This document shows positions 7,756 through 14,422 of a stretch of DNA of 22,464 nt, piece by piece. The notes beneath the pieces are model-generated. The model searched no databases and was not told the origin of the DNA. It saw nothing but the letters and a program-made list of their open reading frames with translations. Position numbers and translations under genes: made by a program. Origin of the DNA: CAYMUC01 sp964393535 (lineage in GTDB: Bacteria > Actinomycetota > Acidimicrobiia > Acidimicrobiales > Ilumatobacteraceae). How positions within the stretch are numbered: the stretch's first letter is position 1; every line of letters begins with the position of its first letter. The DNA lies in the NCBI GenBank assembly GCA_964393535.1, contig CAYMUC010000047.1, forward strand, positions 1 through 22,464, given 5' to 3'.

Positions 7756-8657
7756 CCGCCGGCGGCGAGAGCCACGGCCACCTCGGTGGCCACCTCGGCG
7801 TTGTGTTCGGCCAGGGCGAGGTTGGCGGGAACGCTGCCACCGGCCGTGGCCTGCGCAATGCGGCCCAGTACGAACGGTGTCACTGCCGCCCCGGTGACTC
7901 CCTGCTGTTCACAGTCGGACAGTGCTGCGGCGAGCACGGCGTCCAGCGACTCGGCATCCAGTTCCGCTTCGCCGGGAATGGGCACCGTCAGCAACACGCC
8001 AGTCATCGCTCGACTGCGGTTCACCAGCACAGAAGCCACCTCGGCAGCACTCTCTACCCGGTGCGGCACCAGCAGGCCCGAGGAACGCGTATAGAACGCC
8101 GGGAAGAAGTCATGCCGCCAGCCCAGCACTGGAACACCCAGGGTCTCCAGCAACTCCAGAGTGCGGGCCAGATCGAGGAACGCCTTGGCACCAGCGCACA
8201 CCGTGACCACAGGGTGATGGGCGATGGCGTCGAGGTCGGCCGACACGTCACCTGTGACGTCGGCCCCTCGATGCACACCGCCGATGCCACCCGTGGCGAA
8301 CACCGACACACCTGCCGCGGCGGCCAACGCCAGCGATGCCGACACGGTGGTGGCGCCCACCGCCCACCGTTGGGCAATGGCCACCGGGAGGTCGCGCTCA
8401 GCGGTCTTGCGGGCCGGCCCGAGAATGCGTTCGCACTCGGCCTGGGACAGACCCACCCGCGGCACCCCATCGAGCACGGCGGTGACGGCAGGGACCGCTC
8501 CCCCACGGCGCACGGCATCGAGACACCGCTCCAACGCCTCGACGTTGTGGGGCGAGGGCAGGCCGAGGTGGGAGAAAATGGTGGATTCGAGTGCCACGAC
8601 CGCCCGCCCATCGGCGAGAGCCTCGGCCACCTCGGGACGTACGTGGGGTTTCAGCAT
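7749..8657 (-). CDS. psuG: Pseudouridine-5'-phosphate glycosidase
   Basis: PsuG reversibly splits pseudouridine 5'-phosphate into uracil and ribose 5-phosphate (IndA family). The protein is 302 residues, the usual length. Visible active-site marks are VALESTIFSH with Glu24, TVCAGAKAFLDL with Lys158, the glycine-rich ATGGIGGVHRG (121-131), and the C-terminal VTPFVLGRI...SVPANLAL, where Asn279 corresponds to the conserved active-site Asn. The frame is open further upstream, but the ATG at 8657 begins the family N-terminus and sits 7 bases after the stop of the RNA methyltransferase gene; the upstream extension overlaps that gene. No psuK (pseudouridine kinase) is present in the window. Assignment is confident. 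Confidence 0.94.
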   Translation of the reverse strand: MLKPHVRPEVAEALADGRAVVALESTIFSHLGLPSPHNVEALERCLDAVRRGGAVPAVTAVLDGVPRVGLSQAECERILGPARKTAERDLPVAIAQRWAVGATTVSASLALAAAAGVSVFATGGIGGVHRGADVTGDVSADLDAIAHHPVVTVCAGAKAFLDLARTLELLETLGVPVLGWRHDFFPAFYTRSSGLLVPHRVESAAEVASVLVNRSRAMTGVLLTVPIPGEAELDAESLDAVLAAALSDCEQQGVTGAAVTPFVLGRIAQATAGGSVPANLALAEHNAEVATEVAVALAAGGQ

Positions 8658-8664
8658 CTGGGCA

Positions 8665-9870
8665 TCATGCCTTGTCGAACCGGGTGACGACTTCCACATG
8701 ATGGGAGTGAGCGAAGGCGTCGAGCACCACCGACCCTGCATGCACATAGCCGCGTTCGGCCAGGAGTCGGGTGTCGCGCCCCAGTGCTGCCGCATCGCAA
8801 CTCACCAGTACCAACCTCGCCGCACTCGGTGCGGCCAGAGCCTCTACCCCCGCGCGTCCCAGCCCCGTACGTGCCGGATCGGCCACCACGACGTACCGTC
8901 GACCCTCGGCGTCCAACCCCGGCCCCACCCCAGGGGTGGGCGTCCAGTCCTCGACGGTGGTCTGGATGACCCGGACGTCGCCTGTGTACAGGTTGGCGCG
9001 GGCGTCGGAGCAGGCGTCGCGGTTGGACTCGAGCAGCACCACCTGACCTGCTGAGGCACCTACCGTGCCCGAGAACAACCCCACACCGCCGTAGGCGTCC
9101 ACGAAGGCGACATCGGCGTCGATGGGACCGGCCGCAGTCCTCACGAGAGCCACCAAGGCTTCGGCCGCCTGCGGCGAGGCCTGGAAGAACGACTGGGCAG
9201 ACACCCGGAAGCGCACCCCTGCGACCTCTTCGTAGACAAAGCCTTCGCCGCCCAGCACGACGTCGGCAGGGACACCTCGTGGCGTCAGTGGCCGATCACC
9301 GCTCCAGGCCATGAGCCGCTCACCCGTAGAAGCGCTGACCCTGATGAGGACCTCGTCGGCACCCGACGCCGTGACACTACCCAACAGGTCCACGAGCGCC
9401 GGATGGGCGATGAGGCACTCGGTGATCGGCACCACATCGTGGCTGCTCCGGGCCCGCAGACCGAGGTGGCCACGACCGTCGGTACCGAACCGCATGGTGG
9501 TGCGAAGGCCTGAGGCAGCGAGTTCGGGACCAGACGTCACGTCAGGATCGGACAGTCGCCCCTGACGTACGAGGGCTTCTCGCACGATCTCCAACCGGGC
9601 TGCCCGTTGAGCAGCGAGGTCCAGGTGCTGCCACGAGCACCCACCGCAGCCACGGGCCACGTTGGGGCACGGTGGCGTGACCCGGTGAGGTGAGGATTCC
9701 AGTACCTCGACCAGGTTTGCCCGGGCGAAATCGCGTCGTTCTTGCACCAGGTCGACCCTCACCACCTCGCCGGGAAGGGCATCGGGAACGAACACCACAC
9801 GGCCGTCGGGATCCCTTGCCAAGGCGTCGCCGCCGGCCACGAGTCGTTCGGGGGTCAGTGTCAGCGACAT
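8665..9870 (-). CDS. RNA m5U methyltransferase, RlmD/TrmA family
   Basis: This is a SAM-dependent enzyme that methylates C5 of a uridine in rRNA or tRNA, 401 residues. Residues 1-60 look like the N-terminal TRAM RNA-binding domain. Four cysteines match the RumA-type iron-sulfur ligands: C68, C75 and C78 in CPNVARGCGGC, and C152 in ITECLIAHP. The SAM-binding core has DAYGGVGLFSG (258-268) and DPARTGLG (331-338). The catalytic Cys is C358 in VSCDAAAL and the general base is Glu393 in HSHHVEVV. The usual Pro after SC(N/D) is Ala here. Whether the target is 23S rRNA or tRNA cannot be decided from sequence. The ATG at 9870 lacks a ribosome binding site, and TACGAT lies seven bases upstream. It is followed at 7 bases by psuG. 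Confidence 0.92.
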   Translation of the reverse strand: MSLTLTPERLVAGGDALARDPDGRVVFVPDALPGEVVRVDLVQERRDFARANLVEVLESSPHRVTPPCPNVARGCGGCSWQHLDLAAQRAARLEIVREALVRQGRLSDPDVTSGPELAASGLRTTMRFGTDGRGHLGLRARSSHDVVPITECLIAHPALVDLLGSVTASGADEVLIRVSASTGERLMAWSGDRPLTPRGVPADVVLGGEGFVYEEVAGVRFRVSAQSFFQASPQAAEALVALVRTAAGPIDADVAFVDAYGGVGLFSGTVGASAGQVVLLESNRDACSDARANLYTGDVRVIQTTVEDWTPTPGVGPGLDAEGRRYVVVADPARTGLGRAGVEALAAPSAARLVLVSCDAAALGRDTRLLAERGYVHAGSVVLDAFAHSHHVEVVTRFDKA

Positions 9871-9877
9871 CCGGTCG

Positions 9878-9904
9878 ATCGTAGGGGGTGCTTGCGTGTA
9901 CCGT
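9878..9904. promoter_or_regulatory. Divergent putative -10 boxes between methyltransferase gene and rpe
   Basis: On the minus strand TACGAT (9878-9883) lies seven bases before the methyltransferase ATG. On the plus strand TACCGT (9899-9904) lies eight bases before the rpe GTG. Neither start has a Shine-Dalgarno sequence, so both transcripts may be leaderless. The whole divergent intergenic space is 42 bases, and -35 boxes are not recognisable. Confidence 0.45.
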
Positions 9905-9912
9905 CGGCCACC

Positions 9913-10596
9913 GTGTCATTGCCGGTGTTGATCGCCCCTTCCGTGTTGCCCGCCGACTTCGCCCGACTGGGCGAGGAGGTCGCAGCCCTCGAGGCCGCCG
10001 GCTGCGACCTGATCCAGTGGGATGTGATGGATGGGCAATTCGTACCCAATCTGACCTTCGGACCCGATGTCATCGCTGCCTGCCGACCCCACACGTCGTT
10101 GCCCTTCGAAGCCCACCTCATGGTGAACACCCCCGACGCCATGGCCCCCGCCTACGTGCAGGCTGGCTGCGAACGGCTCATCGTGCACGTGGAGGCCTGC
10201 TCACACCTGCACCGCACACTGGGCATGATCAACGACCTCGGCGCCCGTGCGGCGGTGGCGTTGAACCCGGCTACCTCGCCCACCACCATCGCCCACGTGT
10301 TGGATCTGGTGGACCTGGTGCTGGTGATGACCGTGAACCCAGGCTTCGGCGGGCAGGCCTACCTCGGTTCCATGGAACCCAAGATCGCCGAAGTTCGAGC
10401 CATGATCGACCGGGCTGGCCTCACCGATCGAGTTCACCTAGAAGTGGACGGCGGTATCGCACCCGCCACCATCGCCGGCGCCGCCTCGGCGGGGGCCAAC
10501 GTCTTGGTGGCGGGTTCGGCGCTGTACCGGGACCCCGAAGGGCTGGCCCATGCCGTGGCCGACCTGCGGAGCCGAGCCAAGGCGGCCTTCGCCTGA
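9913..10596 (+). CDS. rpe: Ribulose-phosphate 3-epimerase
   Basis: This TIM-barrel enzyme of the pentose phosphate pathway interconverts ribulose 5-phosphate and xylulose 5-phosphate. The predicted 227 residues match the family length. Motifs in order are LIAPSVLPADFARLGEE, WDVMDGQFVPNLTFGP (36-51) with catalytic Asp37, FEAHLMV with metal-ligand His68, MTVNPGFGGQ (139-148), and EVDGGI with Asp179. The metal-binding His two residues before Asp37 in E. coli Rpe (HFDVMD) is Gln35 here. The frame is open upstream, but the GTG at 9913 gives the family N-terminus. It has no ribosome binding site, only a TACCGT box eight bases earlier. Its stop directly abuts the stop of the convergent gene at 10597. 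Confidence 0.95.
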   Translation: MSLPVLIAPSVLPADFARLGEEVAALEAAGCDLIQWDVMDGQFVPNLTFGPDVIAACRPHTSLPFEAHLMVNTPDAMAPAYVQAGCERLIVHVEACSHLHRTLGMINDLGARAAVALNPATSPTTIAHVLDLVDLVLVMTVNPGFGGQAYLGSMEPKIAEVRAMIDRAGLTDRVHLEVDGGIAPATIAGAASAGANVLVAGSALYRDPEGLAHAVADLRSRAKAAFA

Positions 10597-11205
10597 TCAG
10601 CGCACGGCACCGGCGAGACGACGCAGCAGTGCCACCACGACCAGCTTGAGTGCCGCCAACGCGGCGAGCAGTCCGAATGCCCACACCGCCGGTGTGACCA
10701 CGGCGAGCAGCAGCCGGCCCGGCTCGTTCAGCAACGGGGTGAGCACCCCGGACTCGACCGTGGAACCGTTCACCTGGAGGGTGACCGCAGGGTCCTCGAA
10801 CTCCGGACAACTCACTTGGTCCAGCGCCACCACCTGATTACCGCCAAAACGAGGTTCGGGCGCTCGCACCTTGGAGACCAATCGCCCCGTCACGGGGTCC
10901 ACGCCGGCGCCCACCAGATACCGCTCGCCATCGTCGAGAAATCTCACATCGGCGAAGTAGTCGACGTCCACGAGGCGCTCCACCATGTAGCCGTCGAGCG
11001 AACCGGCCCTGATGTCGATGACGGCGAAACGCGCCGCGCGAATGTCACGTTGCTGCACTTCACCCACGAAGACGGCGGCAGCCTGCGGACGTGGCGGGCA
11101 CCCTGCTGGCACCTCCTGGGCATCCTGAGCGAGAACGCCCTTGGCCGACCCGGGCACCAACGCCAGCGCCACGAGGGCCGCCGTCAGCGCCGCACGTCGA
11201 AACAC
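10597..11205 (-). CDS. Secreted, C-terminally membrane-anchored protein, possible NTR/TIMP-like fold
   Basis: Function is not recognised. From the GTG at 11205 the product is 202 residues. It has an N-terminal signal peptide (FRRAALTAALVALALVPG, cleavage near residue 27), an extracytoplasmic domain of about 130 residues, and a hydrophobic C-terminal segment (about 164-194) followed by RRLAGAVR. This topology places the domain outside the cell. The domain begins AGCPPRPQAAAVFVGEV and contains DVRFLDDGERYLVGAG, resembling bacterial NTR/TIMP-like OB-fold proteins (Cys near the mature N-terminus, then a 'vFvGeV' strand). Its only cysteines, C36 and C133, could form one disulfide. It follows the crotonase-family gene by 16 bases; TAGCGT lies seven bases before the GTG, and the reading could also come from the upstream transcript. 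Confidence 0.72.
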   Translation of the reverse strand: MFRRAALTAALVALALVPGSAKGVLAQDAQEVPAGCPPRPQAAAVFVGEVQQRDIRAARFAVIDIRAGSLDGYMVERLVDVDYFADVRFLDDGERYLVGAGVDPVTGRLVSKVRAPEPRFGGNQVVALDQVSCPEFEDPAVTLQVNGSTVESGVLTPLLNEPGRLLLAVVTPAVWAFGLLAALAALKLVVVALLRRLAGAVR

Positions 11206-11221
11206 GCGCCAGACGCTAGTG

Positions 11222-12004
11222 CTACCGGCCCTGGAAGTGGGGGTCGCGCTTCTCGGTGAACGCCTTGATGGCCTCGGCAGTGTCCCGGGTGGAGAAGTTG
11301 ACCGTCTGGGCGGCACCTTCGTCGTCGAGGGCCTGCTCGAAGGTCATCTGCATGGCGTTGTCCAACAGACGCTTGCTCTGGGCCAGGGCGATGGGAGGCC
11401 CAGCGGCCAGGCGTCGCGCCCAGTCATCCACGAACGCGTCCAGGTCACCATCGGCGACCACGCGGTTCACGATGCCGATGCGCTCGGCTTCGGGGGCGTC
11501 GAAGATGTCGCCGAACAGCACCAACTCCTTGGCCTTGTGCAGACCGATACGACGCACCAGCAGCCACGACCCGGCGAAGTCGATGGACAGACCGCGCTTG
11601 GCGAAGATCTCCGAGAAGCGGGCGTTGTCGGAGGCGACCACCAGATCGCAACCCAGTGCCAGGTTCATGCCTGCCCCCACGGCCACTCCGCGCACCTTGG
11701 CGATGGTGGGCTGGGGCAAGCGGTGCAGTGCGAGAGCGACATCGGTGATGTCGCGCATGCGGGCCAACTGATGCCTTTCCACGCCACCGGCCCACAGGTC
11801 GGCACCGGCGCAGAAGGCGCCACCCGCACCGGTGATCACGACCACGCGGTCCTCGTCACTGCGGGAGATCTGGCGGAACGTGGCCAGCAGTTCGTCCCAC
11901 ATGGTGTGGTTCGCCGCGTTCTTCTTGTCGGGGCGGTTCAGCGTGATGGTGACCACACCGCCGTCACGGGTGATCTCGAGGGTTTCCAGCGACACGGTCT
12001 GCAT
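11222..12004 (-). CDS. Enoyl-CoA hydratase/isomerase (crotonase) family protein
   Basis: The predicted 260-residue protein is a complete crotonase-fold enzyme acting on an acyl-CoA. The oxyanion-hole segments are clear: ITGAGGAFCAGADLW (57-71) and VRGVAVGAGMNLALGCDL (104-121). At the catalytic region it reads ARFSEIFAKRGLSIDFAGSW. This aligns best with PaaG-like enzymes that keep one acidic residue (Asp142 here), rather than with hydratases carrying two catalytic Glu residues. Hydratase, isomerase or another crotonase reaction therefore remains open. The ATG at 12004 is preferred over the longer frame to 12076: the family N-terminus starts here and TATGGT lies eight bases before it. No Shine-Dalgarno sequence is present. 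Confidence 0.9.
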   Translation of the reverse strand: MQTVSLETLEITRDGGVVTITLNRPDKKNAANHTMWDELLATFRQISRSDEDRVVVITGAGGAFCAGADLWAGGVERHQLARMRDITDVALALHRLPQPTIAKVRGVAVGAGMNLALGCDLVVASDNARFSEIFAKRGLSIDFAGSWLLVRRIGLHKAKELVLFGDIFDAPEAERIGIVNRVVADGDLDAFVDDWARRLAAGPPIALAQSKRLLDNAMQMTFEQALDDEGAAQTVNFSTRDTAEAIKAFTEKRDPHFQGR

Positions 12005-12012
12005 GCGGAGGG

Positions 12013-12020
12013 ACCATACT
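12013..12020. promoter_or_regulatory. Overlapping bidirectional -10 elements
   Basis: The 8-mer ACCATACT serves both strands. CATACT (12015-12020) is a -10 box for the plus-strand 36-residue gene, 7 bases before its ATG. TATGGT (complement of 12013-12018) is a -10 box for the minus-strand crotonase gene, 8 bases before its ATG. The full space between the two start codons is 23 bases. No ribosome binding site is present in either direction. Confidence 0.55.
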
Positions 12021-12027
12021 GAACAGC

Positions 12028-12138
12028 ATGGGGTTCGACCCGAACCGGCGGCGTGTGCCGCGACGAACCGATGCATTGTTCGTGGCCGCCGCGCTGGTGG
12101 TAGCCGTCGCTCTGGTGGCTTGGGCGTTGCTCGGCTGA
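12028..12138 (+). CDS. Small single-helix membrane protein (36 residues)
   Basis: The predicted product starts MGFDPNRRRVPRRTDALF and continues into a hydrophobic helix of about 20 residues (LFVAAALVVAVALVAWALLG) that reaches the C-terminus. The basic N-terminus followed by a helix predicts an N-in, C-out tail-anchored mini-protein. Function is unknown. Support for a real gene: a CATACT -10 box seven bases before the ATG, a frame filling exactly the space between the crotonase gene and yraN (stop 2 bases from the convergent yraN stop), and an ordered basic-then-hydrophobic composition. It is too short for strong statistical support. Confidence 0.6.
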   Translation: MGFDPNRRRVPRRTDALFVAAALVVAVALVAWALLG

Positions 12139-12140
12139 CC

Positions 12141-12488
12141 TCAACCGCCGACGCCTTCCAGCACCTCTATGCGGGCACCCACCACGCCAGCCACATCGAG
12201 TCGCAATCGAGCCCCACGCCGGTCGTGATCGTGAAGCCACTGAACGGCCAGCCGCCGTAATCGGGCGAGTTTGGCGGGCGTGATCGCTTCGAACGGGTGG
12301 CCATAGGCGACGGTCGCCCTGGCCTTCACCTCACACACCACCACCAACTGGTCCCTCGCCGTCACGAGGTCCAGTTCCCCACCACGGGTTCGCCAGTTTC
12401 TGTCGAGAATGACGAAGCCCCGCTCCAGATACCAACGGGCAGCCAATTCCTCCCCGAAGCGGCCGCGCGCCTGATTGGCGCGGTTCAC
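12141..12488 (-). CDS. yraN: YraN/UPF0102 family nuclease-fold protein
   Basis: This is a UPF0102 protein, predicted PD-(D/E)xK nuclease fold, 115 residues as usual for the family. The core is RTRGGELDLV (Glu38, Asp40) followed by VVVCEVKARA (Glu53, Lys55). The N-terminal ARGRFGEELAARWY is the typical UPF0102 opening. The GTG at 12488 overlaps the stop of the DUF2469 gene as GTGA, which fixes the start; the longer ATG-initiated frame only overlaps that gene. It is the last gene of the long minus-strand run. The neighbour pair DUF2469-yraN is conserved in Actinobacteria. The cellular role of the family is not established; a DNA-processing role is often suggested from the fold and from neighbours in other genomes. 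Confidence 0.92.
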   Translation of the reverse strand: MNRANQARGRFGEELAARWYLERGFVILDRNWRTRGGELDLVTARDQLVVVCEVKARATVAYGHPFEAITPAKLARLRRLAVQWLHDHDRRGARLRLDVAGVVGARIEVLEGVGG

Positions 12489-12778
12489 ATCTCCTGGCGG
12501 GGGAGTTCTTCCACGTTCACGTCCTTGAACGTGAGGACGCGCACCATCGGCACCAATCGGCTCTTGCGGTACATATCCCATACCCATGCGTCGCCCAGCA
12601 CCACCTCGATGAGGGGCCGAACGCCGTCGCCGATCACACGGACGTCGACGGCATTGGCCAGGTAGAAGCGGCGCTCGGTTTCCACGGCGTAGCGAAACAT
12701 GGCCACTACGTCTTGGTACTCGTGCGCGAGTTGAAGCTCGCGATCGGCTTCGAAGTCGTCCAGGTCGTCCGAGCTCAT
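12485..12778 (-). CDS. DUF2469 family protein
   Basis: The predicted 97-residue soluble protein matches the actinobacterial DUF2469 family (Rv2901c type). It has an acidic N-terminus (SSDDLDDFEADRELQLAHEY), a central FRYAVETERRFYLAN, and a C-terminal half with RPLIEVVLGDAWVWDMYR followed by VPMVRVLTFKDVNVEEL. No catalytic motif is recognisable and the molecular function is unknown. The ATG at 12778 has AAGGGGG about 5 bases upstream. It follows rplS after 45 bases containing a small hairpin, and its stop overlaps the yraN start. In mycobacteria lepB and rnhB lie between rplS and this gene; they are absent here. Confidence 0.93.
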   Translation of the reverse strand: MSSDDLDDFEADRELQLAHEYQDVVAMFRYAVETERRFYLANAVDVRVIGDGVRPLIEVVLGDAWVWDMYRKSRLVPMVRVLTFKDVNVEELPRQEM

Positions 12779-12797
12779 CGGGCCCCCTTCGGACCAG

Positions 12798-12813
12798 GCT
12801 CGCAGAAGCGAGC
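12798..12813 (-). promoter_or_regulatory. Short perfect hairpin between rplS and DUF2469 gene
   Basis: A 6-bp perfect stem (GCTCGC/GCGAGC) closes a four-base loop in the 45-base space after rplS. No T-run follows, so it is not a typical terminator. It could mark mRNA processing or partial attenuation at the end of the ribosomal part of the operon. It occupies the position where other actinobacteria carry lepB-rnhB. Confidence 0.35.
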
Positions 12814-12823
12814 GATCAGATGG

Positions 12824-13171
12824 TCACTTCTCGCGCTTTTCGCGCACCCGGGCAGCCTTACCGACGCGATCGCGCAGGTAGTACAACTTGGCTCGACGCA
12901 CATCACCGCGGCGCACCACTTCCAGTTTGGCCACGATGGGGCTGTGCACGGGGAACGTGCGCTCCACACCCACGCCGTAGCTGAGTTTGCGCACGGTGTA
13001 GGTCTCCTGCAGCCCACCGCCCTGAATGGCGATGATGTTGCCCTGGAACACCTGCACGCGCTCTTTGCCGCTCTCCACCACCCGGACGTGCACCTTGACC
13101 TCGTCACCGGGGAAGAACTGGGGAATGTCATCACGCAGAGACTGCTGATCGACGATGTCGGTGACCTTCAT
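12824..13171 (-). CDS. rplS: 50S ribosomal protein L19
   Basis: L19 sits at the 30S-50S interface of the ribosome. The predicted 115 residues match the family throughout: FFPGDEVKVHVRVVESGKER near the N-terminus, VQVFQGNIIAIQGGG, ETYTVRKLSYGVGVERTFP, and a basic C-terminus (RAKLYYLRDRVGKAARVREK). The ATG at 13171 overlaps the trmD stop in ATGA, with GAGGAA about 9 bases upstream, so translation is coupled to trmD. A longer frame on this strand continues upstream, but it overlaps trmD and is not family sequence. Confidence 0.97.
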   Translation of the reverse strand: MKVTDIVDQQSLRDDIPQFFPGDEVKVHVRVVESGKERVQVFQGNIIAIQGGGLQETYTVRKLSYGVGVERTFPVHSPIVAKLEVVRRGDVRRAKLYYLRDRVGKAARVREKREK

Positions 13172-13941
13172 GGCGCGCTCTTCCTCGGGGGGTGTACGGG
13201 GACCCAGAGAGGATAGGCGACAGGAGGGAACTCTTCCAACAACGCCTTGTCGGCGGCAGCCAGGCCACCCTTCGCCTCGATGAGGTCGGGGCGTTGCGAC
13301 AGGGTGCGATGCAGTGCCTGCGCACGGCGCCAACGGGCGATACGACCGTGATCGCCGCTTCGCAACACCTCGGGCACGACCCACCCCCTGAACTCTGCAG
13401 GGCGGGTGTAGTGAGGCTCTTCCAGCAGGCCGGCCTCGCCGAAGCTCTCGGTGACGGGACTGACGGCGTTTCCCATGACACCGGGCACCAGACGAGTGAC
13501 GGCCTCGATGACGAGGCAGGCAGCCACCTCACCACCGGCAAGCACGACGTCGCCGATGCTGACCTCGCCGTCCACGAGATGCTCCCGCACCCGATGATCG
13601 ATGCCCTCGTAACGGCCACACAACAACGAGAAGCCGCCACCCGAAGCGAGGTCGTGAGCCATGGACTGATCGAAACGTCGCCCGCCTGGGCTGAGCAGCA
13701 ACAGTGGCCGAGGCGGTTGCGCCGCCTCCACCGAGGCGAACACCGGCTCGGGGCGGATGACCATGCCCGCTCCCCCGCCGAAGGGTGTGTCATCGACACT
13801 GCGATGCACATCGGTGGTGTGCTCGCGCAGGTCGTGACACCGGAGATCGACCAGGCCAGAAGTCCGCGCTTTGCCCAACAGACTCTGGGAGCAGAACCCG
13901 TCCACCAGATCGGGAAAGATGGTGAACACATCGATGCGCAT
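13168..13941 (-). CDS. trmD: tRNA (guanine-37-N1)-methyltransferase
   Basis: TrmD methylates G37 next to the anticodon and prevents +1 frameshifting. The predicted 257 residues match the family. Visible marks are MRIDVFTIFPDLVD, the HRSVDDTPFGGGAGM loop (46-60), the trefoil-knot SAM site LLCGRYEGIDHR (106-117) with SIGDVVLAGGE (128-138), and the C-terminal EFRGWVVPEVLRSGDHGRI carrying the conserved catalytic Asp. The ATG at 13941 begins four bases after the rimM stop. The reading frame extends upstream, but only as overlap with rimM. Its position between rimM and rplS is the classical bacterial order. Confidence 0.97.
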   Translation of the reverse strand: MRIDVFTIFPDLVDGFCSQSLLGKARTSGLVDLRCHDLREHTTDVHRSVDDTPFGGGAGMVIRPEPVFASVEAAQPPRPLLLLSPGGRRFDQSMAHDLASGGGFSLLCGRYEGIDHRVREHLVDGEVSIGDVVLAGGEVAACLVIEAVTRLVPGVMGNAVSPVTESFGEAGLLEEPHYTRPAEFRGWVVPEVLRSGDHGRIARWRRAQALHRTLSQRPDLIEAKGGLAAADKALLEEFPPVAYPLWVPVHPPRKSAP

Positions 13942-13945
13942 GGCG

Positions 13946-14413
13946 TCAGAGATCGAACAGACCCTCGGGGGCGTCGATGGACACCACACCATCTGCCGCC
14001 GACACCACGAACGTCACCGGCACCAAGGCCCCGGTGTCCAACTCGAGGAGGTCGTGCGCGGGATTGGCCACCACGGCAACGCATCGACCCCGCAGCACCT
14101 CGCCCTCCATCACGGCAGAGCCGATGAGGTCGTGAACCCACAGTGCTTCGGGGTCATCGAGGGGTTCTGCCTCGAGCAGCCGGCCCACCAGGCGCTCGGC
14201 GTCACTACGGTCATGAACACCTTCGAAGGTGACGACCCACCGTTGCTGTACTGGTCGAGCACTGACCACGGTGAGCCACTGACCTGCCCACAAGCGAGCT
14301 CCGGGTTCCACGCGCTCGACTCGGTCGGTGATCAGGTCGATGTAGAGAGCCCCCTTCACGCCGTGGGGGCGGCCGATGCGACCGACTTCGAGTCGTCGCT
14401 CGGGTTCGATCAT
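13946..14413 (-). CDS. rimM: 16S rRNA processing protein RimM
   Basis: RimM is a 30S maturation factor that binds S19 and helps assemble the 16S 3' domain. The predicted 155 residues have the RimM N-domain (LEVGRIGRPHGVKGALYIDL, about 8-27; FEGVHDRSDAERLVGR at about 64-79) and the PRC-barrel C-domain (LWVHDLIGSAV, then NPAHDLLELDTG, ending in VSIDAPEGLFDL). The length is slightly below the common 165-180 residues but no motif is missing. It begins nine bases after the khpA stop and ends four bases before trmD, so these genes form one transcript. Confidence 0.96.
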   Translation of the reverse strand: MIEPERRLEVGRIGRPHGVKGALYIDLITDRVERVEPGARLWAGQWLTVVSARPVQQRWVVTFEGVHDRSDAERLVGRLLEAEPLDDPEALWVHDLIGSAVMEGEVLRGRCVAVVANPAHDLLELDTGALVPVTFVVSAADGVVSIDAPEGLFDL

Positions 14414-14422
14414 GACGCGGCG

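Noticed and set aside
12489..12587. Longer YraN starting at an upstream ATG
   Set aside because: The extra residues overlap the DUF2469 gene and are not part of the family. The GTGA overlap at 12485-12488 gives a normal-length protein.
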